The notes: generated by a model not told the origin, from the sequence alone. A stretch of 64,000 bases of DNA from Clostridiaceae bacterium BL-3 (GCA_902809985.1 CADDXC010000001.1:2480001-2544000), one strand, 5' to 3'. Counted from the stretch's first letter, positions 42,262 through 52,340 are shown. Numbers and translations are program-made.

Positions 42262-42306
42262 AAAAAGATACATATGTAAAAATATTTTTTACATATGTAT
42301 CTTTTT
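42262..42306 (-). promoter_or_regulatory. 45-bp perfect palindrome: helicase-operon terminator and likely XRE operator
   Basis: Arms 42262-42282 and 42286-42306 (21 bp, no mismatch) flank a 3-nt centre. Each arm contains the self-complementary TACATATGTA. On the minus strand it follows the helicase stop by 14 bp and ends in a T-run, so it can terminate that operon. It also covers the -35 zone of the XRE gene, whose -10 TATAAT is at 42247-42242, so the XRE protein may bind the two inner palindromes. Confidence 0.7.
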
Positions 42307-42319
42307 ACACTACTCTAAT

Positions 42320-45300
42320 TTATAAATTAGGTTTATTATCAATATGTTTCTCTACTATTTTCCACACATTTGCAATAGACACCTTAAATAATCTATCAGG
42401 TATTAAAATTGTTTCTTTATCTCTATCTATTTTATTCGTATTGCACATTGCAGGATATATTTTTATTTTTTTCTTTTGTTCTCCTATATTTATCCAATAA
42501 TCATTTTCTCCTTTTACAATACGACCTGGTTCTTCCTGCAATTTTGCTATTTCTTCAAGTGTTTTCATATAATTGATTTCCTTTTCTCTCTCAACTTCAG
42601 CTAATTCACCCTTTTTCACCCAGTTTAATAACTGTAATCCTGCTTTGCGGTCCAAATTTTCCCTGATAGATTGATTCCAAAAATTTTGCAAACAATTTGG
42701 GCATGCTGTTTCACAATTACATTTTTTTAATCTATTTTCAGCTTCGTCCATCACTTCCTCTATTAGATCTGCAACTCTATTTGCATATCCAGCTCCACTC
42801 GATAAACTATCATATAAATATATATCTACATAAATACTTTTCCGACCATATCTTAACCGATATCCTGATCTTAAATCACTAAATTCAATATCCAAAACCT
42901 TACTAGCTGCTAGTGCTAATGCTTCAGATAATGATGTTGCTGCAGGTATTATCCATATATTCAAGCTATCTTTATCAATATTAATATATTCATTTTCCAA
43001 TTTCAATTCTAAAACAAGCATATCAGTGTGTATATCACAGCCCAAAAATACTTTTTGTCTCGTATGAGAACATTCTTGTATATCCTTTTTCCATTTATAA
43101 GAAACTTTATACGGCCTTTTTCGCTCCCTTTTATCTTTATCCGGGCTTACACATGGATCAATGGCACCACATTTAGTACATAAATCAAAACCTTCATCAT
43201 CAGGACCTTTATTCACAAGAATCAATTGCTGATCTTTTCTATTTTCCATATGAATCAGGCCTGTTTTTGATATTGATTCCATTTTACTTGTATCACCGTA
43301 AACTGAAGCATAGGAAGGTTTACTTACAATGGAGTATTCCTGATTATCTCTTACTTCTGGAATTTTCATTCCATCTCTTGCTGTAAATCCCCAAGGTTTA
43401 ATCAAAACTTCTTCCCTTAAACTACCTCCACACAATGGACAAACTCCTGTTTTGTTTTCTAATCCAAACCATCCACAGTCATGATTTTCACAACAATAAA
43501 TGCGTTTATTATATTCATTCATCTTCAACCATGGTTCCGCAGCCCTATATGAATATTCCTTATTATACTTAGTATAATAATCATATAAGCCTCCTGAAAT
43601 ATAGGACTTTTTATCAATAACAAGCATACGGCCCGGGGCATATTCACTAAGAGCAATATCAATACTTCTTTCAGGACTTTGCTCTACTTTTCCATATTTA
43701 TTTTCAAGCCAAAAATGTACAATATCTCTTGGAAAAGAGTATGTTGGAAGTAAGCCCTCTGTAAAGAGCTCATTCATCAATGAAATATATTTCTCCTTTT
43801 CATCTTCTTCACATTTTTTACTTGCTCTATAAATAATTGGATTTTTATTAACCTTTACTTTTATTTCTTGAAGCTGCTTTATTATATCTTTTCTGTACTT
43901 ATCCCAATTAATTGGAACTTCATCAGGTATGAGTCTTCTTACTCTTTCTTGGGCCAATGGCAATCTATTTTTTAGCCATTCAATGAAATTTAGATAATTG
44001 GGCTTTACTTCCTCTGAAAAGAAATTTATAACATTTATATCTTCCATACTCATTTCATAAGACATAAAAAATTCCTGTAATAAGATCAAATTCAAATGTC
44101 TTCCAATTAGTTTTTCATTAGTATAGTCAATCCAAGGTATTCTAGGATCACCTGAAATAATCTCTCCTGGATTATTAAAATACCATGCATCATGCGGTCC
44201 ATTTTCTGTATATGTTACAATGGTAGAAACAGCTGCACCTTTCCTGCCTGCACGTCCGGAACGTTGTTGATAGTTTTCCCTCATAGGCGGTACATTTCTC
44301 AAACCAACTGCTGTTAATGACCCAATATCAATCCCTACTTCCATAGTAGTTGTACAACTTAAAATATCAATTGGCTCACTATTCTTTTTTATTACAATAT
44401 TTCTAAAAAGCATTTCATTTTTTTCCGTAGTTGCCCAAACATCATTTTCTTGGCTTTTATGAGATAATTGTGCTGTATGTTCATCAGTTACGAAATTCTT
44501 AATTTTCCTTCCTTGTATCGCTTCTATTACAGGCTTTCTCCAAAAATCATATCTTTCTAAGTCTTTTTGTGACATCTCTGATAAATAATCCTTACTGCCA
44601 CAATAAATACAACTATCAAATAAAGTAAATGTAGATGTGCCTGAACACCTGTTGCATCTATACCATTTCCCATTTTCATTTGTTTTTAACATCAGATTGC
44701 TCGGCAACAAATATCTATTATTATGAGATACATGACTGTCCTTGTTTACATCAGCAAGCAGTAAAACAAAATTTTTTCTCATTTCTTCTATTTGATTTTT
44801 ATTTATTCCATTTGACTTTAGTATTTCAATCAAATATTTAGGAAACTTATCTTCTTCTCCAATGCCTAAGTTTCCTTTATCAAAAGGTAATATACTATTT
44901 CTCACTTCATCAGATACTGATGGAAATATAGCTATATCTTTAACTAAAATATTTTGAATCCATGTATTATATATATTTCTAATAATATTTACATCTAACC
45001 CAGTACTTCTTTTTACTTCCTTTAATACTAACTCTTCCAATTCCTCTGCATCTTCACCTTTTTCCAAAAGAATAACTTGTCCTAAGCAAAGATTATTAAA
45101 AGAACGATAACTATCACTGATATTTTTTAAAAGAAGCTGATAAAACATTTTAGGTGGGCTTCCTAATCTTCTCGCCATTCTTTCATAGTCTAACCTTTTT
45201 TTATTTTTACTACCATACATCTGTCTATAACGTTCTAATTGTTCATTAAATTCTTTTTTTTCATCTCCATAGAAAAATGAAATTTTATTTTCCTCAACAA

Positions 45301-47653
45301 CCTTAAGAAATGCATAATACAATATATCAAGCGATTTCTGCTCCTCACCATATCTTTTATCTAACTCTTTTTGTGCCATAAAAATGGCTTGTCTTCCTGC
45401 ATCTCCATCAGTTGCTATTGTCAAATCACGTGCTAGTGTAGCTGCTCGCTGCCTGCTGTCAGAAAACAGAAGCACTTTTTTTCCCTCATTTTTTAATTCT
45501 GCATTTTTAACAGGTTGATCTATTAGCTGTTCTGTAACTAAATTTGCAAAGGGTTCATTTCCCCTTACCCTAAATGGTGTTGGATTATTTTTTTCTCTCC
45601 CACAATTGGGACACATCCTAAAAGTATACATTTTTTTATCTTTATCATAAGTTCTTGGTATTAATACTCTGATAAATCCTCTTTTATTAGAATATTCTTC
45701 TCCTTCATAGAGAATTCCCGTCTGACTGTTAATATATCCAAAAATAGATTCTTTTTTTGATTTACTATTTTTTACCCCTTCTTTAAATATATCATTTTTA
45801 GTTCTATACTTTGATGCCAGCCACAGATGTATTTCTCTAGGATTATCGATAAATTTACTGCTATCCTGCCATAAAAATGTGTGATATCCTATATCTTCAC
45901 TTTCTTTAAATGCTCGAATAAATAGTGTGCCGCATCTTCTATCTCCAACAAGTTCAAAAACCCTTCCTCCACATTTGGGACATGTAAAACTAGGTTCATT
46001 GCTAATATGCCCTATTTTTACTCCCATTATTTCATGATTATCTTTACACTCCGGGTTTATACAAGCATATATACCATTTATTCCTCTGAATAATAAATGC
46101 ACTTTAGCTGGAAGTAATACCTTCCCATCTCTAGATCGTGATAATGCTCCTAATGCCAATAAAATCTCCGTTGCCTTTTCTGCATCTTCTTGAGAAACTC
46201 CTTTAAAAACACATTTGGCAATTTTCTTAAATGGAACAGCACTACCACTGCATAATTTAATCAGTTCCAACATAGGTGGATATTCAGACAATTTTTCATA
46301 AAGCCAATTATTATAATTACCTGTAATTTTTCCCCACTTGAATAATTGCGAAATTATAATAAGCTGATCCTCTAAATCCTTTTCATTACCTTGTAATTTA
46401 TCATAGTCAAGCTGCAAAAGGCAGTTCACATCTTCTTTATTACCTTTTTTATGACCTAATAACGGCGTTTTCTCTCCTTCAATAATAGAAAATTTATCTT
46501 TTTTTAAACTTTGCCCTGTTAAACCACAAGCAAACTCTCGTAATTCCTTTTCACTGTTAGACGGTACACTAGCACTAGTTAATATACATTTAACTTGTTC
46601 TCTGCTAATATCCAACTTATCCAGTAGTCTTCTAATAAGTAAAGAAACTTCTCCCCCTGCAGCACCTCTATACATATGGGCTTCATCTATAACCAATAAA
46701 AATTTATTATTTATTGAACGTTTTAACCATTTTCTTGTTTTTTCCCAAAAGCACTGCTCAATAGGCCTCATAAGCATAAATTCAAGCATACTATAGTTGG
46801 TAATAAGGATGTCAGGACATATTTGCTGCATTTCAGTGCGCGTCAGAAGTTCAGCATCATTATTCCCAGTTACTTGAATTTCTTTATCCAGGACATGAAT
46901 AAAAGCATTTAAGTCTTTAGCTGGAATTTTCCCTGCTTTTTTCAATTCTTCGTATACCCTTTTCCTATATTCATTTTCCTGGGAATATGTTCCTCTCAAT
47001 GATTTAGCAAGTTCTTTATTTTTATCCTCATTTTCTTTTCCAGGATACGGTGTACGTCCAGTATACATACCAAACCTCAACCTTCTAACGTTATCATTAC
47101 TTTCCTGTTTCATAAGTTCCATATAAGCATCATCTGCTCTTCCTACAATATTGCGTATTCTTCCCAATTGATCTGATACTAGAGCATTCATTGGATACAA
47201 AATAAGTGCTCTTATACCTTCTTGTTCCCAATTATTTATATCAGCAGCTGCTTGTCTTATCATCTCAGTTAATATAGGCCAAAGAAAACATTCTGTTTTA
47301 CCTGAACCAGTTCCAGTCGTAACTAACATATCTTTATCATGATAAAAAGCTTCAAGTGCTTTAACTTGATGTGAAAAAGGGGTATCAAAAACACCTAATT
47401 TATTTTTTATTAAATAATCTAAGTATCTCTTTATATTTTCATCCAAATCTGCATTTTTAAATTCTTCTATCTCAACCTTATAATTTTGTGTTGCCTCAAT
47501 AAAAGGCTCCCGAAACAATACACCTTCTTCATTTAACATTGATTTCGTAGCTTCCAGCAACAAATCATTTTCTGCAAAATATTGGGCCTTAATATAATTT
47601 GCAAGTTTCGCCTTTAGCCTTTCATGTATCTTTCTGATTCCTAATTCACTCAC
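42320..47653 (-). CDS. very large DEAD/DEAH helicase with DUF1998-type C-terminus (DruE-like)
   Basis: 1777 residues. Motif Q-like TPFSHQVKALEAF, Walker A VTTGTGSGKT (111-120), LYPMNALVSDQLGR, DEAH box LLVIDEAHMYRGAAGG, motif III LTSASVPS, then SCTTTMEVGIDIGSL and motif VI QRSGRAGRKGA: a complete SF2 helicase with an unusually large insertion between lobes. Zinc knuckles: CINPEC...CPKCGG, CPNCGREKN, CNRCSG...CIYCGS, CENHDCGW...CPLCGG, CTKCGAIDPC. The C-terminus NCETACPNCLQNFWNQSIRE with LDRKAG is the DUF1998 cysteine cluster. Closest idea: DruE of Druantia, or another DUF1998 defence helicase. Last of four genes; GTG start with AAGGGG upstream. Confidence 0.88.
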   Translation of the reverse strand: MSELGIRKIHERLKAKLANYIKAQYFAENDLLLEATKSMLNEEGVLFREPFIEATQNYKVEIEEFKNADLDENIKRYLDYLIKNKLGVFDTPFSHQVKALEAFYHDKDMLVTTGTGSGKTECFLWPILTEMIRQAAADINNWEQEGIRALILYPMNALVSDQLGRIRNIVGRADDAYMELMKQESNDNVRRLRFGMYTGRTPYPGKENEDKNKELAKSLRGTYSQENEYRKRVYEELKKAGKIPAKDLNAFIHVLDKEIQVTGNNDAELLTRTEMQQICPDILITNYSMLEFMLMRPIEQCFWEKTRKWLKRSINNKFLLVIDEAHMYRGAAGGEVSLLIRRLLDKLDISREQVKCILTSASVPSNSEKELREFACGLTGQSLKKDKFSIIEGEKTPLLGHKKGNKEDVNCLLQLDYDKLQGNEKDLEDQLIIISQLFKWGKITGNYNNWLYEKLSEYPPMLELIKLCSGSAVPFKKIAKCVFKGVSQEDAEKATEILLALGALSRSRDGKVLLPAKVHLLFRGINGIYACINPECKDNHEIMGVKIGHISNEPSFTCPKCGGRVFELVGDRRCGTLFIRAFKESEDIGYHTFLWQDSSKFIDNPREIHLWLASKYRTKNDIFKEGVKNSKSKKESIFGYINSQTGILYEGEEYSNKRGFIRVLIPRTYDKDKKMYTFRMCPNCGREKNNPTPFRVRGNEPFANLVTEQLIDQPVKNAELKNEGKKVLLFSDSRQRAATLARDLTIATDGDAGRQAIFMAQKELDKRYGEEQKSLDILYYAFLKVVEENKISFFYGDEKKEFNEQLERYRQMYGSKNKKRLDYERMARRLGSPPKMFYQLLLKNISDSYRSFNNLCLGQVILLEKGEDAEELEELVLKEVKRSTGLDVNIIRNIYNTWIQNILVKDIAIFPSVSDEVRNSILPFDKGNLGIGEEDKFPKYLIEILKSNGINKNQIEEMRKNFVLLLADVNKDSHVSHNNRYLLPSNLMLKTNENGKWYRCNRCSGTSTFTLFDSCIYCGSKDYLSEMSQKDLERYDFWRKPVIEAIQGRKIKNFVTDEHTAQLSHKSQENDVWATTEKNEMLFRNIVIKKNSEPIDILSCTTTMEVGIDIGSLTAVGLRNVPPMRENYQQRSGRAGRKGAAVSTIVTYTENGPHDAWYFNNPGEIISGDPRIPWIDYTNEKLIGRHLNLILLQEFFMSYEMSMEDINVINFFSEEVKPNYLNFIEWLKNRLPLAQERVRRLIPDEVPINWDKYRKDIIKQLQEIKVKVNKNPIIYRASKKCEEDEKEKYISLMNELFTEGLLPTYSFPRDIVHFWLENKYGKVEQSPERSIDIALSEYAPGRMLVIDKKSYISGGLYDYYTKYNKEYSYRAAEPWLKMNEYNKRIYCCENHDCGWFGLENKTGVCPLCGGSLREEVLIKPWGFTARDGMKIPEVRDNQEYSIVSKPSYASVYGDTSKMESISKTGLIHMENRKDQQLILVNKGPDDEGFDLCTKCGAIDPCVSPDKDKRERKRPYKVSYKWKKDIQECSHTRQKVFLGCDIHTDMLVLELKLENEYINIDKDSLNIWIIPAATSLSEALALAASKVLDIEFSDLRSGYRLRYGRKSIYVDIYLYDSLSSGAGYANRVADLIEEVMDEAENRLKKCNCETACPNCLQNFWNQSIRENLDRKAGLQLLNWVKKGELAEVEREKEINYMKTLEEIAKLQEEPGRIVKGENDYWINIGEQKKKIKIYPAMCNTNKIDRDKETILIPDRLFKVSIANVWKIVEKHIDNKPNL

Positions 47654-47673
47654 TATTTTTCCCCTTTCTGTAA

Positions 47674-48726
47674 TTATTTAAACAAAACCTGAATGCCTAA
47701 TCCATCCAGCATATCTTCTATATCTTTCCATATAAATACAGGAATTTCTCTTAAATAAATATCGTCATACGTTCTTTTAGGCCAGGATGACATTAAAAGT
47801 ATTCTGGTCTCTGCATGAGGTAATCTACTATGGCAATGCAATTCTATTATTTTTCCATTTGTTTTTGCTTTAAATATTGTATGTTTACCACGATAATAAT
47901 CCAAAGCATACATAATTCTGTTTATCTCTTTCTCCCTATAATACCATTCATCCAGTTTGGCCATAAAAATTTTTCCTTTTCTATGATACAGTAAAACATA
48001 ATTGCATTTCTGATCATTTCTTCTAAGTAACGAAATACCATTAGGAATATATGATCTATTAAGTTTTCTCCAGGCTTTGCTGTGCCACAAACCATTTACT
48101 CCACTAAAATATTCATAGTCATCTTCTAATTCATCTAGCTGCCAGGAAGCATTTTCTTCTAAAGATCTATAATATTCCTCTAAGTTGCATTCAGGTATAT
48201 TAAACACTTTCCTATAATTAGGTTCACATTGCTGCTTTTTATTTCTCCATTCTCCCAAGCCAACAGCACAAGCCCCTTTAAGATTACTGTTCCAATCTAC
48301 ACCACCCAAAATCAATTCATTGTTTTTAAAATATACTATTCGCTGAGGTGATGATGTCAGCCACTGTGTTTTACACGTTTTATTTATTTGATAACAAAAA
48401 ATCAATTTCCCAATTATATAATTACTCAACTCTTTTTTTACTGACCGGGTGTCATTTACTTCTGTCCACTTCTTTAAATGAGGAATTGCATTAACTAATC
48501 CATTAGCAACACTTTTCAGTCTTTCATTTACATAGCGCTGACTTACATATGGATATTCTCTTTCAACTTCATTCACTATTTCAGTATAGGAATTTCCTAG
48601 AATTTGAACTTTTGCCCAGGCTGCCAACGCACAATATATCACTCTATTGCCATATTCCTCAGCCGTCTCGCCATCAAAAGGATACATTCTTAAATCTCTC
48701 GAAATTTGCAGTATCAATTCATCCAT
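47674..48726 (-). CDS. unknown protein of the helicase operon (DruD-position)
   Basis: 350 residues from ATG 48726, six bases after AGGTG; one base separates it from the previous stop. No family recognised. The N-terminal third is helical (LILQISRDLRMYPFDGETAE; a YVSQRYVNERLKSVANGLVN segment resembles a small helix-turn-helix). The middle and end are strand-rich with many aromatic residues (NYVLLYHRKGKIFMAKLDEW, HCHSRLPHAETRILLMSSWP). There are no obvious nuclease or NTPase motifs. By size and place it matches the fourth gene of a Druantia type I-like set; this is inference. Confidence 0.6.
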   Translation of the reverse strand: MDELILQISRDLRMYPFDGETAEEYGNRVIYCALAAWAKVQILGNSYTEIVNEVEREYPYVSQRYVNERLKSVANGLVNAIPHLKKWTEVNDTRSVKKELSNYIIGKLIFCYQINKTCKTQWLTSSPQRIVYFKNNELILGGVDWNSNLKGACAVGLGEWRNKKQQCEPNYRKVFNIPECNLEEYYRSLEENASWQLDELEDDYEYFSGVNGLWHSKAWRKLNRSYIPNGISLLRRNDQKCNYVLLYHRKGKIFMAKLDEWYYREKEINRIMYALDYYRGKHTIFKAKTNGKIIELHCHSRLPHAETRILLMSSWPKRTYDDIYLREIPVFIWKDIEDMLDGLGIQVLFK

Positions 48727-48727
48727 G

Positions 48728-50785
48728 TTAATCACCTATTATAGATTTCTTTAACTCCTGCGTAAAATAATCAGGATAATTATCTATATTACTTCCTATT
48801 TTTTCTATTACATCATCTTTAAACATTAATTTCAAATCACATATACTTAGGCATTTAAGAGCACTTCCCGTATCCTCCATATTACACAAATAAGCTAGTA
48901 TCAGACTTCTAGTAATTATGTAGGAATCTTCAGCTTTAATATACTCAAGCAGTCTTCTTAGTTTTTTATAACTATCCTCTATATTCAATTTACTCTTTCT
49001 AATTGATTGCAATATTTTCGTATTATCGGCATAATTATAATCAGATTGCACTACCGGTCTAATATCTGATATTTTAATAAGTGCCAAATATTCAAATAAA
49101 TATGATGGCATCAAATGGACTATATTAATGTCTTCACATGATAACAATATAATTTTATTATCTTCTTTTGATTCAATATATTCTTTAAAAAGCGGGAGCA
49201 ACAAAGATTCATTCATCTGTCCTATTGCATTTTCTATTAAAATAACTTTAGCTTTGGAATTATGATAAAGCTCTATCAATTCATTTACTTTATTATATCC
49301 TAGCGATAGAGTGATAATATATGGTGTTTCTCCTGCATATGAACAGCTTATGGCTTTGGCAATTTCTCTAGTTCTATACCCAACAATAAGGGGTATCATT
49401 CTAGCCGCCAATACACCTATTATGTAATCTGACCATTCATATCTATCTCCCACTGCACCTATATTTTTAAGATTATCTAATATTGTATTACTCCATTCTT
49501 CTTCATCTATACCATCAAGAAGCTCCATGTTATTACACTTAATTTGATGTTTAATATACAGCTCCATTTTATTTTCTTTTGTCTGCAATTTCTCTATATT
49601 TAAAACAGAAGATTCTAAGGCTGATCTAATAAGTTCTTTATCAATATTATTAATAAAACCACTTACCATACCGTTGTATTCTTTTAATCTTTTCTGAGAT
49701 TCTTCTTTTTCATCATTTAAATTTATAATTTCTTTTTTTAAATCAGCAACTTCTTTTTTTAATTTTCTAACATCTTCTTCTAAACTATTCTTTTCATATA
49801 TTTTCTTATCTATTACCAACTGATTCTCTTTTTCCCACCTTACCCTGTATTCATTACTATAATCTTTATATTGTCGATTTAATTCATTTTCTAGGTACTC
49901 AATCTTTTTATTTTGATCTTCATTTATACTTTCTAATTTTTGATTTTTCTGATTTTCCTTAATTATATTTTGCTGCCATTTTTCTTTATTATCGTTTAAT
50001 TCTTTCTTCATTTCACTAATCTTAGATTCCAAAAACTCTGATTTCTCTTTTAAATAATCATAGTTCTTCTGTTGTTCATCTATATATTTATTTTTTTCAT
50101 TAAGCATCTGATTTATATCTTCAATCACCCTTTCCTTTTCTAAAACCTGTGAACTTAAAATCTGATTCTCATTTTTAAATTTATTTTCTACAGCTTTAAG
50201 TTCTTTCTCATATTTTATTTGTAATTTTTCTTCTTCTTTTAGTACCCGCTTTTCTATTTTCCTGAGTTCAACAACCTTTTCAATACTATTCCCAATCATT
50301 TCCTGTTGCTGTTCATTAATATAAATTCCATTTAGATTCAAAAATAATGAAATCCATTCCAAACTTTTTTCTATATATTTTGATTCCATTTTTCCTAATA
50401 AAATATCTAATAACTTTATATAGTTTTCTTCTCTATTACTTTGTATTGTCTTTTCTATATTTTGCATTGAGCCAAATTTTAATTTTATATATTGATTAAT
50501 TTCATTCAGATTTCCACCTACATTTTTTTCAACAAAATTAATCACCACACTATTTTTTCGTTTAATCTCATTTGAAAAAACATTTGGTATTCTCTTTTGC
50601 AATACCAGTGAATTCACTTTTAAATCTGCTCCATCAAGTTCATTTCCAAAAAGTTTTCTTTTTTTCTTTAAAAATTCTATCAGCCCAGGTGTTATAGGTA
50701 GAAAAAATTCTATCATTAATCTTATTTCACTTTTATCCAACTTTTCAAATTCAATCATTGTATTATAAATTTTCCCCCATTTCAT
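48728..50785 (-). CDS. coiled-coil protein with AAA-like C-terminal core (DruC-position)
   Basis: 685 residues. Helical N-terminal domain (1-165), a long Lys/Glu/Asn-rich coiled coil (about 170-375), a short linker domain, then an alpha/beta core from about 465. There ARMIPLIVGYRTREIAKAIS stands where a P-loop would be, but lacks GxxxxGK[ST]. AKVILIENAIGQMNESLLLP resembles a Walker B strand, and NKIILLSCEDINIVHLMPSY a sensor-1 strand. I read it as an AAA+-like module without a normal ATP site. AAGGA seven bases before the ATG; it overlaps the zinc-ribbon gene by 23 nt. Function unknown. Confidence 0.65.
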   Translation of the reverse strand: MKWGKIYNTMIEFEKLDKSEIRLMIEFFLPITPGLIEFLKKKRKLFGNELDGADLKVNSLVLQKRIPNVFSNEIKRKNSVVINFVEKNVGGNLNEINQYIKLKFGSMQNIEKTIQSNREENYIKLLDILLGKMESKYIEKSLEWISLFLNLNGIYINEQQQEMIGNSIEKVVELRKIEKRVLKEEEKLQIKYEKELKAVENKFKNENQILSSQVLEKERVIEDINQMLNEKNKYIDEQQKNYDYLKEKSEFLESKISEMKKELNDNKEKWQQNIIKENQKNQKLESINEDQNKKIEYLENELNRQYKDYSNEYRVRWEKENQLVIDKKIYEKNSLEEDVRKLKKEVADLKKEIINLNDEKEESQKRLKEYNGMVSGFINNIDKELIRSALESSVLNIEKLQTKENKMELYIKHQIKCNNMELLDGIDEEEWSNTILDNLKNIGAVGDRYEWSDYIIGVLAARMIPLIVGYRTREIAKAISCSYAGETPYIITLSLGYNKVNELIELYHNSKAKVILIENAIGQMNESLLLPLFKEYIESKEDNKIILLSCEDINIVHLMPSYLFEYLALIKISDIRPVVQSDYNYADNTKILQSIRKSKLNIEDSYKKLRRLLEYIKAEDSYIITRSLILAYLCNMEDTGSALKCLSICDLKLMFKDDVIEKIGSNIDNYPDYFTQELKKSIIGD

Positions 50786-52340
50786 GTAAAAGTCCTTGCA
50801 GATTTACAGGTACTTTTTCTGTCCAAATCCATTTATATAAAATTTTATAAATATCCCTGTTTTCTTTAGTAGGATTTTTTCTAAGCTTGTACAATAATAT
50901 TTTATTTTCATAAGTTGCAGAACCTGCAACTCCTCCTCTATACCTATAAAATTTTTCGTGTATACTTTCCCAATTTATTTTTCTATACCTGCAGACTTTA
51001 TTATATCTGTAATACATGTTCCCAAATCCCCTGCAATCAATATTTACTGTTCTTCCATAATCTATTCTCTCTAAGCCATATCTACCTGAATATATACAAT
51101 AATTACCTTTCATCACTCTTGCTATAATCGGAACATTAGTATTGATAAACAAAATACCCTTTTTAGGAACAGAATTATTATCCTTGTTATAATCGATGAT
51201 CTTTCCTTCAATATCTTTTATTATTATCTTAGCTTCTAATAAGTTTTTATCGTTTAATCTCTTTTTATAATTTAAAATATACTTAATTTCTGCTGAAACA
51301 TTTGTATCATCCGCATTATCTAATATTTTTTGATCTTTAATTATTTTATTTGTAATTACAACGGATTTCTCACTAAATGCAGATATATCAGAGATTTTAA
51401 AGACTCTATTCCCCGATAAAAAGTACATTCTTCCATCTTGTATTTCGTAAAGATATTCTTCACTACTATTAGGTAAATGATAAAACCACGCTGTATCACT
51501 GTTAAAAGTAAGTTCTTTTCCATTACACACAGCAGGCGGCCACAAAGGTATAATTTCACTTATTTTATCAGCAAGATGATAACTTTTTCCTTCTATAAAC
51601 TGTCTTGCCTCTTCTGTAAATTTTGTAATTTTCATCTCATATATATTAAATACTTTCTGTTTCAAGTTTTCTTTTAATTTAATTTGACCTATATTTTTAA
51701 ATACAATACCGTTAATCTGAGGTGCTTTTTTCAGAAATATCATTCTATATTTTTTACCAACATAAATATTAGCTTTTATAGCTACACGATATCCTCCATT
51801 TTCACCAGAATGATATATGTCATTTTTTATATCAATGCCTCTTATTCCATACAGCCATTTCCTTCTTATTTCCTTAAATTCTGTACCTAGTTTAGGTTTA
51901 GTACTGATATCTATCCATTTGGTAATATAACGTACTGGATAATAACCTAAATTTTCTATACAACACCATTTATTCTCATTAACAAGAATTTCTGTCCGGT
52001 TTTCTATCAGTCTATTTCTGCAATTCTCACTTATAGTAGGAAAATAGGCACGAAGTTCAAATCTATTCCCATCATTACACAAATATAATGGAATTCCACC
52101 GTTCATCACATATACAACATCTGCTGCATTATCAATCTTACTATACCCTATACTTTCATGATATTCAGGACACATACGCTGCAAAGGTGTTCTCTCTTTT
52201 ATGACATTATGTGCAAAACAAGCCTTCTTACCATTCCGCAGAACTAATTTTTCTGTACAATAAGGACAAAAATATTGTTTCCATTGTAAAGCATTTTTAT
52301 AATGTACTTTCCTGCCTTCTTTATCAATACCAAATTTCAT
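50763..52340 (-). CDS. zinc-ribbon (CoiA-like N-terminus) protein, first gene of the helicase operon (DruB-position)
   Basis: 525 residues from ATG 52340 (GGAGGT, five bases upstream; the open frame begins a few codons earlier within that site). Residues 15-61 have NALQWKQYFCPYCTEKLVLR with C25 and C28, then KKACFAHN with H44, and C57/H61, the C-x2-C...FAH pattern seen in competence-protein-CoiA-like nucleic-acid-binding domains. The remaining 450 residues are strand-rich and aromatic, with no known motif and no clear nuclease residues. A 560-bp gene-free stretch upstream holds its promoter. It could recognise DNA for the helicase; that is inference. Confidence 0.62.
   Translation of the reverse strand: MKFGIDKEGRKVHYKNALQWKQYFCPYCTEKLVLRNGKKACFAHNVIKERTPLQRMCPEYHESIGYSKIDNAADVVYVMNGGIPLYLCNDGNRFELRAYFPTISENCRNRLIENRTEILVNENKWCCIENLGYYPVRYITKWIDISTKPKLGTEFKEIRRKWLYGIRGIDIKNDIYHSGENGGYRVAIKANIYVGKKYRMIFLKKAPQINGIVFKNIGQIKLKENLKQKVFNIYEMKITKFTEEARQFIEGKSYHLADKISEIIPLWPPAVCNGKELTFNSDTAWFYHLPNSSEEYLYEIQDGRMYFLSGNRVFKISDISAFSEKSVVITNKIIKDQKILDNADDTNVSAEIKYILNYKKRLNDKNLLEAKIIIKDIEGKIIDYNKDNNSVPKKGILFINTNVPIIARVMKGNYCIYSGRYGLERIDYGRTVNIDCRGFGNMYYRYNKVCRYRKINWESIHEKFYRYRGGVAGSATYENKILLYKLRKNPTKENRDIYKILYKWIWTEKVPVNLQGLLHEMGENL

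Noticed and set aside
39803-42306. Palindromic repeats considered as a CRISPR array
   Set aside because: Each palindrome is single, they differ from one another, and there are no regularly spaced repeats or cas genes.
42320-52340. Helicase operon considered as DISARM or BREX
   Set aside because: No DNA methyltransferase, PLD nuclease, PglZ or BrxC/PglY-type protein is present, and the helicase carries DUF1998 in the same chain.
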